Shown piece by piece: positions 1 through 8,379 of a DNA stretch of 64,000 bases. Source of the DNA: JACZYA01 sp965247455 (GTDB lineage: Bacteria > Acidobacteriota > Terriglobia > Acidiferrales > 2-02-FULL-67-57); contig CBDFHE010000016.1 of the NCBI GenBank assembly GCA_965247455.1, positions 124,001-188,000 of the forward strand, written 5' to 3'. The position numbers and the translations under genes were made by a program. Numbering within the stretch: position 1 is the first letter of the stretch; each line of letters opens with the position of its first letter. The notes beneath the pieces are model-generated. The model did no database searches, had not been told where the DNA came from, and worked only from the letters and a program-made list of their open reading frames with translations.

Positions 1-590
1 ACCCGGCGGCTCTCTGCGCTGAGTGTGCGCGTTGCTGCCAGGGTGCAGGTGGAACAAAACAGTTGGTCGAGGGAAGAGCTCACCCCCCCGGACTCTGCCT
101 CGGCCAGGCGGCGGTTGCAGCGGCTGCACCGGTCGAGGTCAGGCAGCCAACCAGCCAAGCGCAAGCTCCAGAGCTGGAAGTAGGGCAAGGCCAGCCAACT
201 GGGTTGTCCTTGCCGGATTGCTTGCAGGGTCATGAGGGTGAGACGAAAGGTGCGCTCGGAGGGTTCGCGTTCGGGCAGGAGAAGTTCGCAGAGTTCCGCG
301 ATGTGACTGAACGCGACGCTCGATTCGTACTGCGTCGCCCCCTCCCAGAACGGCTGAATCAATTCGCACTCTTGCAAGCGGACCAACTCTCGATGCTCCC
401 TGTCAAAAAACCACAGCCGCACATGCGTCAGCGGTTCCAGCGCGGGGCCGAAGCGCCGTCGAGATTTGCGCGCCGCTGGCGCCACCCCGCGCAGCCGCCC
501 GCAGCGGCGACTGAGGAAGCTGACCAGTTTGTCGGCCTCCGAAAAAGGAGTGGATCGAAGTATGATCGCTTCTGATTCGACCAGCGGCAT
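1..590 (-). CDS. recO: DNA repair protein RecO (C-terminus beyond the window)
   Basis: RecO helps RecF and RecR load RecA onto SSB-coated single-stranded DNA during recombinational gap repair in the cytoplasm. Translating the minus strand from the ATG at 590 gives an open frame of about 196 codons to the window edge. It begins MPLVESEAIILRS, followed by an OB-fold-like N-terminus with FSEADK, then RRRFGPALEPL, a stretch typical of RecO. Two CxxC pairs near the end (CSRC, then CSTC) match the RecO zinc-binding region. No stop is reached before base 1, so the gene is partial. It is divergent from the PfkB kinase gene across about 195 bp. The overall match to RecO is strong; the start is the only ATG that keeps the conserved N-terminus. 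Confidence 0.9.
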   Translation of the reverse strand, partial: MPLVESEAIILRSTPFSEADKLVSFLSRRCGRLRGVAPAARKSRRRFGPALEPLTHVRLWFFDREHRELVRLQECELIQPFWEGATQYESSVAFSHIAELCELLLPEREPSERTFRLTLMTLQAIRQGQPSWLALPYFQLWSLRLAGWLPDLDRCSRCNRRLAEAESGGVSSSLDQLFCSTCTLAATRTLSAESRR

Positions 591-696
591 GGACGCCTGC
601 GGTCGGCATGCCGACATCCACAGCGGAGGTCGCCCCGGCCGCCCGAATCGCTGAGCCTAGCACAGGCTGCCGCGCGAGACAAACGATGCGCGTGTT

Positions 697-726
697 TTGG
701 GGAGTATTTTTATTTAGAATTATTAT
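697..726 (+). promoter_or_regulatory. possible sigma70-type promoter for the PfkB gene
   Basis: A distinctly AT-rich strip in otherwise GC-rich DNA holds TTGGGG (697-702) and TATTAT (721-726) with an 18-bp spacer, about 55 bp upstream of the kinase start. The -35 match is weak. Inference only. Confidence 0.3.
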
Positions 727-786
727 AAATAGTGGAAAGGGCTTTTTTCTTTTCTTCAACTCAGGTAGAGTGAATTACCATTGACG

Positions 787-1758
787 ATGACGAACTCAAC
801 CTTTGACGTAGTGGGACTGGGCTTGAACGCCACCGACGTGGCCATCGAGTCTCCCGTCTATCCGGGCTTCAACAGCAAGGTGGAGTTTACCTCCTCCAGT
901 TGGCAGGCAGGCGGGCAGGTGGCGACGGCGATGGTGGTGTGCCAGCGGTTGGGGCTGCGGGCCAAGTATGTGGGCCGGCTGGGATCAGACCCGATGGGGG
1001 AGTTCCAACGCGAGAGCTTGGCGCGCGAAGGCCTCGACATCAGCGACACCCAGGTGGTAGAGGGCTGTCCCAATCAGATGGCCTACATCGTGATTGACAA
1101 GAGCACCGGTGAGCGCACGATTCTGTGGCGTCGTGACCCGCGCCTGACCATCCGCCCGGAGGAGTTGCGCCCGGAGATGTTCACGCGGGCGCGGGCGCTG
1201 CACCTCGACGGTCACGACACGGCCGCCGCCGTTCAAGCGGCTCGCTGGGCTCGTGCCGCCGGCGTTCCGGTGGCGCTGGATGTAGATAACATCTACCCGG
1301 GGGTGGACGACCTGCTGGCGAATATCGACTACCTGATCGGTTCCTCCCGCTTCCCCTCGGCCTACATCGGTGAGCACGACATCTTCCGCGCGTTGGAAGA
1401 AATCCAGCGCCGGCATCCAATGAAATTGGTGGCAGCCACCTTGGGGCGGGATGGCATCGTGGCGCTGGAAAACGGTCGTTTCATTTACCAGCCGGGCTAC
1501 GAGGTCGCCTGCCGGGATACCACTGGCGCAGGCGACGTCTTCCACGGCGCCTTTATCTACGCTTTGCTGCAAGGCTGGTCCACTGAGCGCATCCTGGACT
1601 TCAGCAATGCCATGGCAGGCTTGAGTTGCCAGAGCACCGGCGCGCGCGGCGGCATTGCCACCCGGGAAGAAGCGGAAAAGCTGATGGCCAACAGCCGCCG
1701 CAATCCGCTGCGTTGGACCAGCCTGCCAACGCCCTCCCGCGACGGGGTCCCGCGATGA
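787..1758 (+). CDS. PfkB/ribokinase-family carbohydrate kinase
   Basis: Cytoplasmic ATP-dependent sugar (or nucleoside) kinase of the ribokinase fold, about 323 aa, normal for the family. The N-terminal substrate region includes SWQAGGQVATAM, matching PfkB signature 1 with its GG pair. The C-terminal signature DTTGAGDVFHGAF supplies the anion hole and the catalytic Asp (GAGD). The substrate cannot be read from sequence; ribokinase, fructokinase and adenosine-kinase-like members share these motifs. The start could be TTG at 781 or ATG at 787; the ATG is preferred. The stop overlaps the start of the rhomboid gene (ATGA), so the two are probably translationally coupled. Confidence 0.85.
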   Translation: MTNSTFDVVGLGLNATDVAIESPVYPGFNSKVEFTSSSWQAGGQVATAMVVCQRLGLRAKYVGRLGSDPMGEFQRESLAREGLDISDTQVVEGCPNQMAYIVIDKSTGERTILWRRDPRLTIRPEELRPEMFTRARALHLDGHDTAAAVQAARWARAAGVPVALDVDNIYPGVDDLLANIDYLIGSSRFPSAYIGEHDIFRALEEIQRRHPMKLVAATLGRDGIVALENGRFIYQPGYEVACRDTTGAGDVFHGAFIYALLQGWSTERILDFSNAMAGLSCQSTGARGGIATREEAEKLMANSRRNPLRWTSLPTPSRDGVPR

Positions 1759-2453
1759 TTCCCCTGCGGGACGCTAACCCCTCCGCGACCCGCCCATTTG
1801 TAACTATCGCTCTTATCGTGTTGAATTCATTAGCTTTTCTTTATGAAATCGCTCTCAGCGAGCGGGGCTTGCAGCAGTTGTTCTTCACCCTGGGGATGGT
1901 GCCCGCGCGGGTGGGCCTCTTCCCTGCCCATCCCGACGTCACGTTCGGCGATGCCGTCTTCCCCTTGTTCACCAGCATGTTTCTGCACGGTGGCTGGATG
2001 CATCTGATCGGCAACATGTGGTTCCTCTGGATTTTCGGCGACAACATTGAGGACTACCTGGGCCACTTGCGTTATCTTTTCTTTTATCTGCTGTGTGGCC
2101 TCGGCGCCGGCATCACCCACACCCTCTTCAATTGGAATTCGCTCATTCCCTCCATTGGTGCCAGCGGTGCGGTGGCGGGGGTGCTGGGCGCCTACCTGCT
2201 TCTCTACCCCAAGGCTCGCGTGCTTACGCTCATTCCCGTCTTCTTTCTGTTCACGGTCGAGCTGCCGGCGGTGGTGATCTTGCTCTACTGGTTCGCCATC
2301 CAGTTCTTTAGCGGGGCGGCCTCGATTGGAGCCGAAGGCGGCGGCGTGGCCTGGTGGGCGCACGTGGGCGGTTTTGTGCTGGGCTTTGCCTTGGTGAAGA
2401 GGTTCGGGGGGCGCCCCCGCCGCCCCGCCGTCCACTACCGCATCGTGGACTAG
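1755..2453 (+). CDS. rhomboid-family intramembrane serine protease
   Basis: Polytopic membrane protease of 232 aa with about six hydrophobic segments, the usual minimal rhomboid length. Visible hallmarks are HLIGNMWFLWIFG (conserved Asn of TM2), GASGAVAGVLG (catalytic Ser in GxSG) and AHVGGFVLGF (catalytic His with following GG) in the last membrane span. Together these give an intact Ser-His dyad. Its substrates are unknown. The ATG at 1755 overlaps the PfkB stop by 4 bp; upstream in-frame starts would run deep into that gene and are rejected. Confidence 0.9.
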   Translation: MIPLRDANPSATRPFVTIALIVLNSLAFLYEIALSERGLQQLFFTLGMVPARVGLFPAHPDVTFGDAVFPLFTSMFLHGGWMHLIGNMWFLWIFGDNIEDYLGHLRYLFFYLLCGLGAGITHTLFNWNSLIPSIGASGAVAGVLGAYLLLYPKARVLTLIPVFFLFTVELPAVVILLYWFAIQFFSGAASIGAEGGGVAWWAHVGGFVLGFALVKRFGGRPRRPAVHYRIVD

Positions 2454-2479
2454 TGCCGTTTCAACTGGTTGGAACGGTA

Positions 2480-3569
2480 TTAGCTGCGGGCAGCTTTGGC
2501 AGGGTACTGCGCGGTGATGTAGTCGGCCATCCAGTCTCCGACTTCGGAGGTCTTCAGGCTGCCGCCCAGGTCGCGCGCCGTGTTTCCGGTTTCCATCGAA
2601 GCGCGCGCGGCCTGCTCCACCCATTCGGCTTCTTACTGCAGGCCGAGGTGGTCCAGCAGCATCCCGGCGGTCAGGATGGCGGCCATGGGGTTGGCCACAT
2701 TCTTGCCGGCATATTTGGGTGCTGAGCCGTGTACCGGCTCAAACATGGAGAGCCCGTCGGGATTGACGTTGCCGGAGGCCGCCAGCCCCAGTCCGCCCAC
2801 CAGCGCCGCGCCCAGGTCGCTGATGATGTCGCGCGATGACGAACATGTTGCAAGTAACGATCACGTCGAATTGGGTGGGGTTCTTGATCAGTTGGAAGGT
2901 CAGGTTGTCCACGTAGAGGTGGCGCGATTCGATCTCCGGGTACTGCGGCTGCAATTCGGCGAACACGCGCTGCCAGAGGTCGTGTCCGTAGGTGAGGGCG
3001 TTGGACTTGTCGCTCATCAGCAGCCGCTTACGCCCGTGGGCGCGCGCGTACTCGAAGGCGAAGCGGATGATGCGCTCCACCCCCTTGTAGGTGTTCACGT
3101 CCTCTTGGATGGCCACTTCATCCTGGGTATTTTTCTTGAAGTTTCCGCCCATGTTGACGTAGAGGCCCTCGGTGTTCTCGCTGACGACAACAAAGTCGAG
3201 GTCGCCCACGCCGCGGTCGCGCAGCGGCGTAAGCGGCGGGGCCAGCAGTTTGACCGGGCGGATGTTGGCGTAGAGTTCCAGGCCAAAGCGCAGGCCGAAG
3301 AGGATGTCGGCGGCGTGCTTCATATCGGGCACGCGCGGGTCGCCCAGCGCGCCCAGGAACACCACGTCGTAGTTCCGGCGCAGGTCGTCGAGCGCGCCTT
3401 CGGGCAGCGAGACGCCGGTGGCTAGGTAGCGCTCCACCCCCCAGTCGAATTCCGTGGAGACGAATTCGTGCCCGCCGGTTTCGGCCACGGCCCGCAGCAC
3501 TTTGATCGCCTCCGGGGTCACATCCAGGCCAATCCCGTCGCCGGGAATCACCGCAATCCGTTTCTTCAT
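2480..3569 (-). pseudogene. isocitrate/3-isopropylmalate dehydrogenase family, frameshifted with an internal stop
   Basis: The 5' part (start 3569) reads MKKRIAVIPGDGIG and continues through DLDFVVVSENTEGLY, an NAD(P)-dependent isocitrate/isopropylmalate dehydrogenase. After TCNMF the frame is broken. The expected continuation (GDIISDLGAALVGGLGLAAS, then GNVNPDGLSMFEPVHGSAP) resumes in another frame from 2830, consistent with 7 extra bases around 2831-2840. In that second frame a TAA at 2633-2635 interrupts the C-terminus, and the remaining tail (EAEWVEQAARAS...) runs on to TAA at 2480. Family members decarboxylate isocitrate (TCA cycle) or 3-isopropylmalate (leucine); which one cannot be told here. 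Two independent lesions suggest a true pseudogene, but assembly errors remain possible. Confidence 0.85.
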
Positions 3570-3637
3570 CGGTTCTCTCTCGTGGGGCTGCCAACAGACA
3601 AGAAAGACAGAATATACCACGCCGGGAGAGGTTTCAT

Positions 3638-4507
3638 CTATCCCTTGCCCCGCTCGGCCAGGTACACGCCGGTCAAGACCAACGCGCCACCGCCCAGCAG
3701 GTAGGGGGTCACGCGCTCGCCCAGCAGCAGAATCCCCAGAGCGATTGCCAGCACAGGTTGCATGTAGTTAAAGACAATCACGCGCGTGGCGGCGATCTTG
3801 GTCAGGGCGTAGTAGAAAATCATGTGGGCCAGCACGGAGGCCACCGCGGCCATGTACACCACTCCCAGCCAGCCCTTCCAGCTCACCGCCTCCCAATTGA
3901 CCCGGAAGAGCTGCCAGCCGCCCACCGGCAACACGATCAGGGCTCCGGCCAGGTACGCAAAAGTGTTAAGAGTGAGCGTGTCGTAGCGCGCGCTGACCCG
4001 CTTGCCGTGCACGACATAGAAGGCAAAGGCGGTCGCGCCGCCCAGCGAAATCATGTCGCCCAGCAGGGTGGGACTGTTGGAACTGAAGCCATGCTCGCCG
4101 GTCAGTATCACCACCCCCGTGAACGAGAGTCCCATCCCCAGCGCCTTGAGAAAGCTGAGCGACTCCAGCTTCATGCGCGTCGCCAAGATCAACACAAAAA
4201 CCGGACTGAGCGCAATCATCAGCGAGGAGTGGCCGACGGTGGTGTAGTGGATGCCTACGGTGAAGCCAGTCTGGTTTATCGCTACTCCCAGCAACCCCAG
4301 CAGCGCAAAGTTGCGCCAATCCCCCGGCTGCAACTGCCTGCGCCGGTTCTTCCCCCGGCTGAAGTACACCGCTAACAGGATCGCCGCCGACAGCCACACC
4401 CGCAGCACCAGCAGCGCAAAGGGCGGCACTTCCTGCAAGGTAAATTTCGCCACCACGAAGTTCGCCGACCAGGCGAGCACCATGATGATCAGCAGAACGT
4501 AGAGCAT
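3638..4507 (-). CDS. EamA/DMT-family transporter
   Basis: Integral membrane protein of about 289 aa with ten predicted hydrophobic segments arranged as two EamA repeats, the normal drug/metabolite transporter architecture. The second repeat ends with the typical motif NYMQPVLAIALGILLLGERVT. Members export or import amino acids, nucleotides or small metabolites; the substrate is not predictable. The ATG at 4507 (MLYVLLIIM) starts just before the first membrane segment. An upstream ATG at 4552 would add an unlikely Arg-rich tail. It lies immediately upstream, on the same strand, of the broken dehydrogenase. The 280 bp between this start and the next gene shows no convincing ORF. Confidence 0.85.
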   Translation of the reverse strand: MLYVLLIIMVLAWSANFVVAKFTLQEVPPFALLVLRVWLSAAILLAVYFSRGKNRRRQLQPGDWRNFALLGLLGVAINQTGFTVGIHYTTVGHSSLMIALSPVFVLILATRMKLESLSFLKALGMGLSFTGVVILTGEHGFSSNSPTLLGDMISLGGATAFAFYVVHGKRVSARYDTLTLNTFAYLAGALIVLPVGGWQLFRVNWEAVSWKGWLGVVYMAAVASVLAHMIFYYALTKIAATRVIVFNYMQPVLAIALGILLLGERVTPYLLGGGALVLTGVYLAERGKG

Positions 4508-4787
4508 CGTCAAATCTGTTCGGGCGGGCCGGCGCCTCAGCGGGCTCCGCACAGCTGAGAAAACTTCTGCTGCTAAAAACAGCGATAATGAACTACTTTG
4601 ACGGAGAGCGAAAGGGCCAAATTGGCAGCGGGTGAATCAGCGGCGCACAAACTCTACGCAGCTCCTTTTGACAGTTTGGAAGAGGTGCGGAGTTTATCCC
4701 CGTACGGGGGCACCCGCTCCGCTCGCATCTTTCACGGAGAGCCGAGATTAGGCCCACTACGGTCGCTCATGCTGGGGGTAGCAACTG

Positions 4788-5900
4788 TTACTGCGCGCGC
4801 CAGGTTTCCTGCCGGACGGTGAGTTGCTCCACCCGCTGCCGCCGAACCGCGTAGCCCAACCCGGGCGCAGTCGACACCCGGATGGTGCCCGCTGGGGTGA
4901 CCTCAACTTCCGGCGCAATGATGTCCTCCTCCCAATAACGCTGGCTGGCGGAGACATCCCCCGGCAGCACGAAGCCCGCCAGCGTGGACATGGCGATGTT
5001 GTGCGCCCGCCCCACGCCTGACTCCAGCATCCCCCCGCACCACACCGGAATGGAACGCGCCCGGCAAACCTCCTCGACCCGCCGGGCTTCCGTGTGCCCG
5101 CCCACGCGCCCCAGCTTGACATTGATGATCTGGCAGGCCCGCGACTCAATCGCCGCCTGCGCGTGCCGGGCGTGGTGGATGGATTCATCCAGGCAGATAG
5201 GGGTTTGCAGTTGCGCCTGGAGCTGGGCGTGCTCGTGGATATCGTCCCAGGGCAGCGGCTGCTCGATCATCATCAGGTAGTAGTCGTCCAGCTTCTTTAG
5301 GTGTTCGGCGTCCGCCAGCCGGTAGGCCGAGTTGGCGTCCACCATCAGCTTCAACTGCGGGAACTTCTCCCGCACCGCCCGCACCAGTTGCAGGTCTTTC
5401 CCCGGCTTGACCTTAATCTTGATGCGCTGGTAGCCCGCTTTTAGTTCCGTGTCAATCTTGCTCAGCAGGGCTTCGGTCGTGGCCTGGAGGCCGATGGAAA
5501 CTCCGCAGGCAATCTCCTCATATGTTCCGCCCAGCAGCTTCGCCAGCGGCAAGCCTTTCTGCTGCGCTTCCACGTCCCACAGGGCATTTTCCACTCCCGC
5601 CTTGGCCATTTGGTGGCCGCGGATGGCCGCCAGCACGGCGGGCATCTCGCAAGCTGAAGCGAGCTTTCGGCCCAACAGCAGCGGCGCGATGAAGTCCCGC
5701 ACGATGTGCCAGGCGGTGTCGATGGTTTCGTAGTTGTAGAAGGGGCCTTCGGGGGCGGTGATTTCTCCCCAACCGCTGAGCCCGTCGGCGTGGACCTCGA
5801 CCAACGGAATGCGCCGCTCGCGCGTGACTCCGAAGCTGGTCTCAAAGGGCGCGCGCAGCTCCATCCGCAGTTCGCGCAGGGTGATGGCTTCAACCCGCAT
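4788..5900 (-). CDS. o-succinylbenzoate synthase / N-succinylamino acid racemase (enolase superfamily)
   Basis: Cytosolic Mg-dependent enolase-superfamily enzyme of 370 aa. The N-terminal capping domain is followed by a TIM barrel with the full catalytic set: KxK at K161/K163, metal ligands D188 (MVDAN), E213 (MMIEQP) and D238 (CLDES), and the second-face lysine K262 (NVKLGRVGG). The arrangement matches MenC/NSAR enzymes, which make o-succinylbenzoate for menaquinone, racemize N-succinyl amino acids, or do both. The gene overlaps the upstream acyltransferase by 11 bp. That pairing is known from NSAR pathways in which a GNAT enzyme succinylates D-amino acids, and it favours an amino-acid role, although menaquinone synthesis cannot be excluded. 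No other men genes are visible. Confidence 0.85.
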   Translation of the reverse strand: MRVEAITLRELRMELRAPFETSFGVTRERRIPLVEVHADGLSGWGEITAPEGPFYNYETIDTAWHIVRDFIAPLLLGRKLASACEMPAVLAAIRGHQMAKAGVENALWDVEAQQKGLPLAKLLGGTYEEIACGVSIGLQATTEALLSKIDTELKAGYQRIKIKVKPGKDLQLVRAVREKFPQLKLMVDANSAYRLADAEHLKKLDDYYLMMIEQPLPWDDIHEHAQLQAQLQTPICLDESIHHARHAQAAIESRACQIINVKLGRVGGHTEARRVEEVCRARSIPVWCGGMLESGVGRAHNIAMSTLAGFVLPGDVSASQRYWEEDIIAPEVEVTPAGTIRVSTAPGLGYAVRRQRVEQLTVRQETWRAQ

Positions 5901-6645
5901 AGGGCTCCAGCAGGTAGGTGCCGGCTTGGTCGGTCAGCTCAAAGCCGGTGACGGCGTAGCCCTGTCCCAACCAGTGTTCAAACTGCCGGCGCGCTTCCGC
6001 CTGAATTCTTTCCGCTGCCGCCGCGTCGGTCCCCTTCAGCTCGCTGATGGCGCGCGGCACCGCCACTCGTTGCCGATCGGCGGCGGGCGTCGGCGGCTCG
6101 CCGCGCAGGATGGCCTCGACGCGCGCGCTCTTCAGCCACCACTCGGCCACCAGCCGGTCGGTGGGCAAGTTGCTGTGCAGCGGGCTGGTGGTGCGGCCGT
6201 ACTTGTTGCGGACGAATTTCCGCACCAGCGCCCCCAGGCGCACGATGTTGAAGTAGGCGTTTTTCAACTCCAGCGGGTCGAAGGTCCACTCCACCAGCTC
6301 AATCCCCCGCGCCAGCGCGTCTTCCCGTTGCTGCAACTTCAGCCGCCGACCGACGCCTTTGTCGCGATAGTCCGCCAGCACCGCCGTCATGTGGGAGTGG
6401 AGATAGTTTCGCCCCCCGCGAATGCCCGGCACTGAAACCAGAAACCCGATCTGCTCGGCTCCGTCGAAGGCGCCGAAGACTTGGCCGCCTATGCCAGCCG
6501 CGACCACGAAGATTTCCTTAGGCACCAGCTCCAAATCAGTAAAACCCCAGACCTCTCGCTGCAACTCGACGCAGCGGTTGAACTCTTCCAGCGTGGCTAA
6601 GGGGCGAATCTGAATGCCCTCCGCTCTGGCCTGTTTTGGGTTCAT
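5890..6645 (-). CDS. GNAT-family acyltransferase paired with the NSAR/OSBS gene
   Basis: Protein of 251 aa with the acetyl-CoA-binding core of a GNAT fold: the strand SHMTAVLADYRDKGVGRRLK contains the R/Q-x-x-G-x-G/A-type pyrophosphate loop, preceded by a family-specific N-terminus (REVWGF...ELVPKEIF). The length exceeds a minimal GNAT because of a C-terminal extension of about 100 aa. Close relatives sit beside N-succinylamino acid racemase genes in other bacteria, where the acyltransferase transfers succinyl from succinyl-CoA to amino acids. The ATG at 6645 begins MNPKQAR. The 3' end overlaps the racemase start, suggesting one transcript. The specific acyl donor is an inference from context. 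Confidence 0.8.
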   Translation of the reverse strand: MNPKQARAEGIQIRPLATLEEFNRCVELQREVWGFTDLELVPKEIFVVAAGIGGQVFGAFDGAEQIGFLVSVPGIRGGRNYLHSHMTAVLADYRDKGVGRRLKLQQREDALARGIELVEWTFDPLELKNAYFNIVRLGALVRKFVRNKYGRTTSPLHSNLPTDRLVAEWWLKSARVEAILRGEPPTPAADRQRVAVPRAISELKGTDAAAAERIQAEARRQFEHWLGQGYAVTGFELTDQAGTYLLEPYAG

Positions 6646-6804
6646 CTGCTGCGACTTACCCCCGCTTTCTTCTCCTTCAGGTTGGAGCGTTGCGCAAAAC
6701 CCGACGAAATCAAAGAGAGAGATTGTACCTGATTTGAGGGTGGGTGCGCACAGTCGGGCCGCCCTTCGCCTGCCCCACCAATTAGGGCGAGGGCGCCACT
6801 CACA

Positions 6805-7590
6805 TCAGCCTTTTTGTTTACTGCGCTCCCACAGGGCGTCCAGTTCCGCTAGGCTGGCGTCCTCCAGCCGCTTGCCCTGCCGGGCCAATTCCCATTCGAT
6901 TTCCTGGAAGCGGTCGACAAACTTTCGGTTGGTGCGCCGCAGCGCCACTTCGGGATCGAAGCCCAGGAACCGCGCCACGTTGGTAGCTACGAACAGCAGG
7001 TCACCGACTTCGTCTTCGATCCGCTGTTGGTCCTTGGTGGAAAGCGCCTGGCGAAGTTCGCTCACCTCTTCGCTGAGCTTCGCCAGCACGTCCTCCAGCC
7101 GCTCCCAGTCAAAGCCTACCTGCGCCGCCTTGCGCGTTAGTTGGTAAGCTTCCACCAGCGACGGCAGGTTCCTCCCTACCCCGCTCAGGTGGGAGCGGTT
7201 GCCCTGGGATTCGCGCTCGGCGGACTTCAGCGCTTCCCAATTCACCTTGACCTGCTCGGGGGTATTGGCGCGCGCCGTGCCGAAGACGTGCGGGTGGCGG
7301 CGCACAAGTTTCTCGTGCAAGCTGTTGAGAACGTCATCAATGGCGAAGCGCCCCTGCTCGCGGGCGATTTGCGCGTGGAAGATGATTTGCAGCAGCAGGT
7401 CGCCCAGCTCGTCCTGGAGTGCGCGCGGGTCGTCTCGCTCGATGGCGTCCAGCACCTCGTAGGTTTCCTCCAGCAGGTAGGTGCGCAGGCTGCGGGCGTC
7501 CTGCTCTCGGTCCCAGGGGCAGCCGTCGGGTGCGCGCAGCCGCGCCATCAGCGCTACCAGGTCTTCAAAGCTGCGTTTCGGTTTTGTCAT
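6805..7590 (-). CDS. mazG: nucleoside triphosphate pyrophosphohydrolase MazG
   Basis: Cytosolic Mg-dependent NTP pyrophosphohydrolase (NTP to NMP plus PPi), 261 aa, matching the two-domain MazG length. Domain 1 holds LEETYEVLDAIE and DELGDLLLQIIFH (the ExxE...ExxD metal-binding pattern). Domain 2 repeats it with SEEVSELRQAL and EDEVGDLLFVATN. The RAPDGCPWDREQ segment near the N-terminus is a MazG hallmark. The ATG at 7590 (MTKPKRSFEDL) is chosen; the upstream in-frame start at 7650 lies in a repeat-rich intergenic tract. The gene is followed by about 160 bp without a gene before the acyltransferase. Confidence 0.9.
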   Translation of the reverse strand: MTKPKRSFEDLVALMARLRAPDGCPWDREQDARSLRTYLLEETYEVLDAIERDDPRALQDELGDLLLQIIFHAQIAREQGRFAIDDVLNSLHEKLVRRHPHVFGTARANTPEQVKVNWEALKSAERESQGNRSHLSGVGRNLPSLVEAYQLTRKAAQVGFDWERLEDVLAKLSEEVSELRQALSTKDQQRIEDEVGDLLFVATNVARFLGFDPEVALRRTNRKFVDRFQEIEWELARQGKRLEDASLAELDALWERSKQKG

Positions 7591-7706
7591 GCTTTGGCCG
7601 TGACCAACCGGCGAAACCGAAACTTTACGCGCAACCCCCTGCGCGGGCAACCCCCGCTGTGGGTGCGGGCAAGAGAGTTCCCCTCAGGGCGATCCCTTGG
7701 GCAGAA

Positions 7707-7735
7707 GCCTCGGGCTGAAGCCTTCAGGACGAGGC
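7707..7735. repeat. extragenic hairpin
   Basis: Inverted repeat with outer arms GCCTCG (7707-7712) and CGAGGC (7730-7735) and inner arms CTGAA and TTCAG around GCC. It lies between mazG and the DUF1844 gene with no T-run, so it looks more like a REP-type element than a terminator. Confidence 0.5.
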
Positions 7736-7746
7736 CCCGCCACTCT

Positions 7747-7775
7747 GTCATCCCGAGCGAAGTCGAGGGATCTGC
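7747..7775. repeat. dispersed extragenic repeat
   Basis: The stretch from 7747 includes CATCCCGAGCGAAGTCGAGG. From memory, closely similar tracts recur in intergenic DNA of many bacterial genomes. Only one copy is visible in this window, so its repeat status rests on general knowledge. Confidence 0.4.
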
Positions 7776-7857
7776 TTTTCGCTCCACCGGTCCCCGCCCG
7801 CGCAGCTTGAGGTGCGCAGTGCGCAGATGGTACACTGCTTCGGTTGCAAACATACCT

Positions 7858-8373
7858 ATGAGTGATAAAGAGAAAGAACCGGAGACCGTCCGCGTAGTTG
7901 ACCGGCGCCGCTTTACCGACCAGGGTGAGCGCCGCAAGGACATGGAGGAAAGCGACCACGCCCAGGAGTCGCCGCGCGTGTTGGGCTCTCCGCCGCCCCC
8001 GCGTTCTGAGCCTGCCGCCAGCGCGACCTCCCAGCCCAACTCTCGCGCTGCTCGCGAGACGCGCCGGACGGCTGAGCCTGCGCTTCCCGGGGGCGAGCGC
8101 CAGATGGACTTCGAAACCCTGGTGCTCTCGCTCTCCACCACCGCCATGTACCAGTTGGGTTTGGTGGAGGGTCCAGACCGGGCTCCCATCCCCGCCGACC
8201 TGCAGGCCGCCCGCCAGACGCTCGATATGCTGGCCGTGATTGAGGAGAAAACGCGCGGCAACCTGAGCACGCGCGAACAGCAGTTGCTGGAGCAGGCGCT
8301 CTACGAGTTGCGGCTTACCTACGTCCAGCTTGCCGGCCAGAAGACACCTGCCCCGTCCAGCGCCAGTCCCTAA
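7858..8373 (+). CDS. DUF1844-family protein
   Basis: Soluble protein of 171 aa. The N-terminal 75 residues are charged, low-complexity and probably disordered (RRRFTDQGERRKD, then a Pro/Ser/Ala-rich tract). The C-terminal half is the DUF1844 domain: MDFETLVLSLSTTAMYQLG, then AARQTLDMLAVIEEKT and a closing helix. This family is common in Acidobacteriota and Deltaproteobacteria and has no established function. The ATG at 7858 (MSDKEKEP) is the first start after the repeat-rich spacer. The gene ends 6 bp before the metallo-hydrolase gene, so it probably heads a transcript including that gene and ribF. Confidence 0.8.
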   Translation: MSDKEKEPETVRVVDRRRFTDQGERRKDMEESDHAQESPRVLGSPPPPRSEPAASATSQPNSRAARETRRTAEPALPGGERQMDFETLVLSLSTTAMYQLGLVEGPDRAPIPADLQAARQTLDMLAVIEEKTRGNLSTREQQLLEQALYELRLTYVQLAGQKTPAPSSASP

Positions 8374-8379
8374 TTCCTC

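Noticed and set aside
63..575. 170-aa plus-strand ORF at the window start
   Set aside because: It is antisense to recO, whose minus-strand translation shows clear family motifs and zinc Cys pairs.
7141..8373. 410-aa plus-strand ORF
   Set aside because: The first part is antisense to mazG. Only the segment from ATG 7858 is a real gene (DUF1844).
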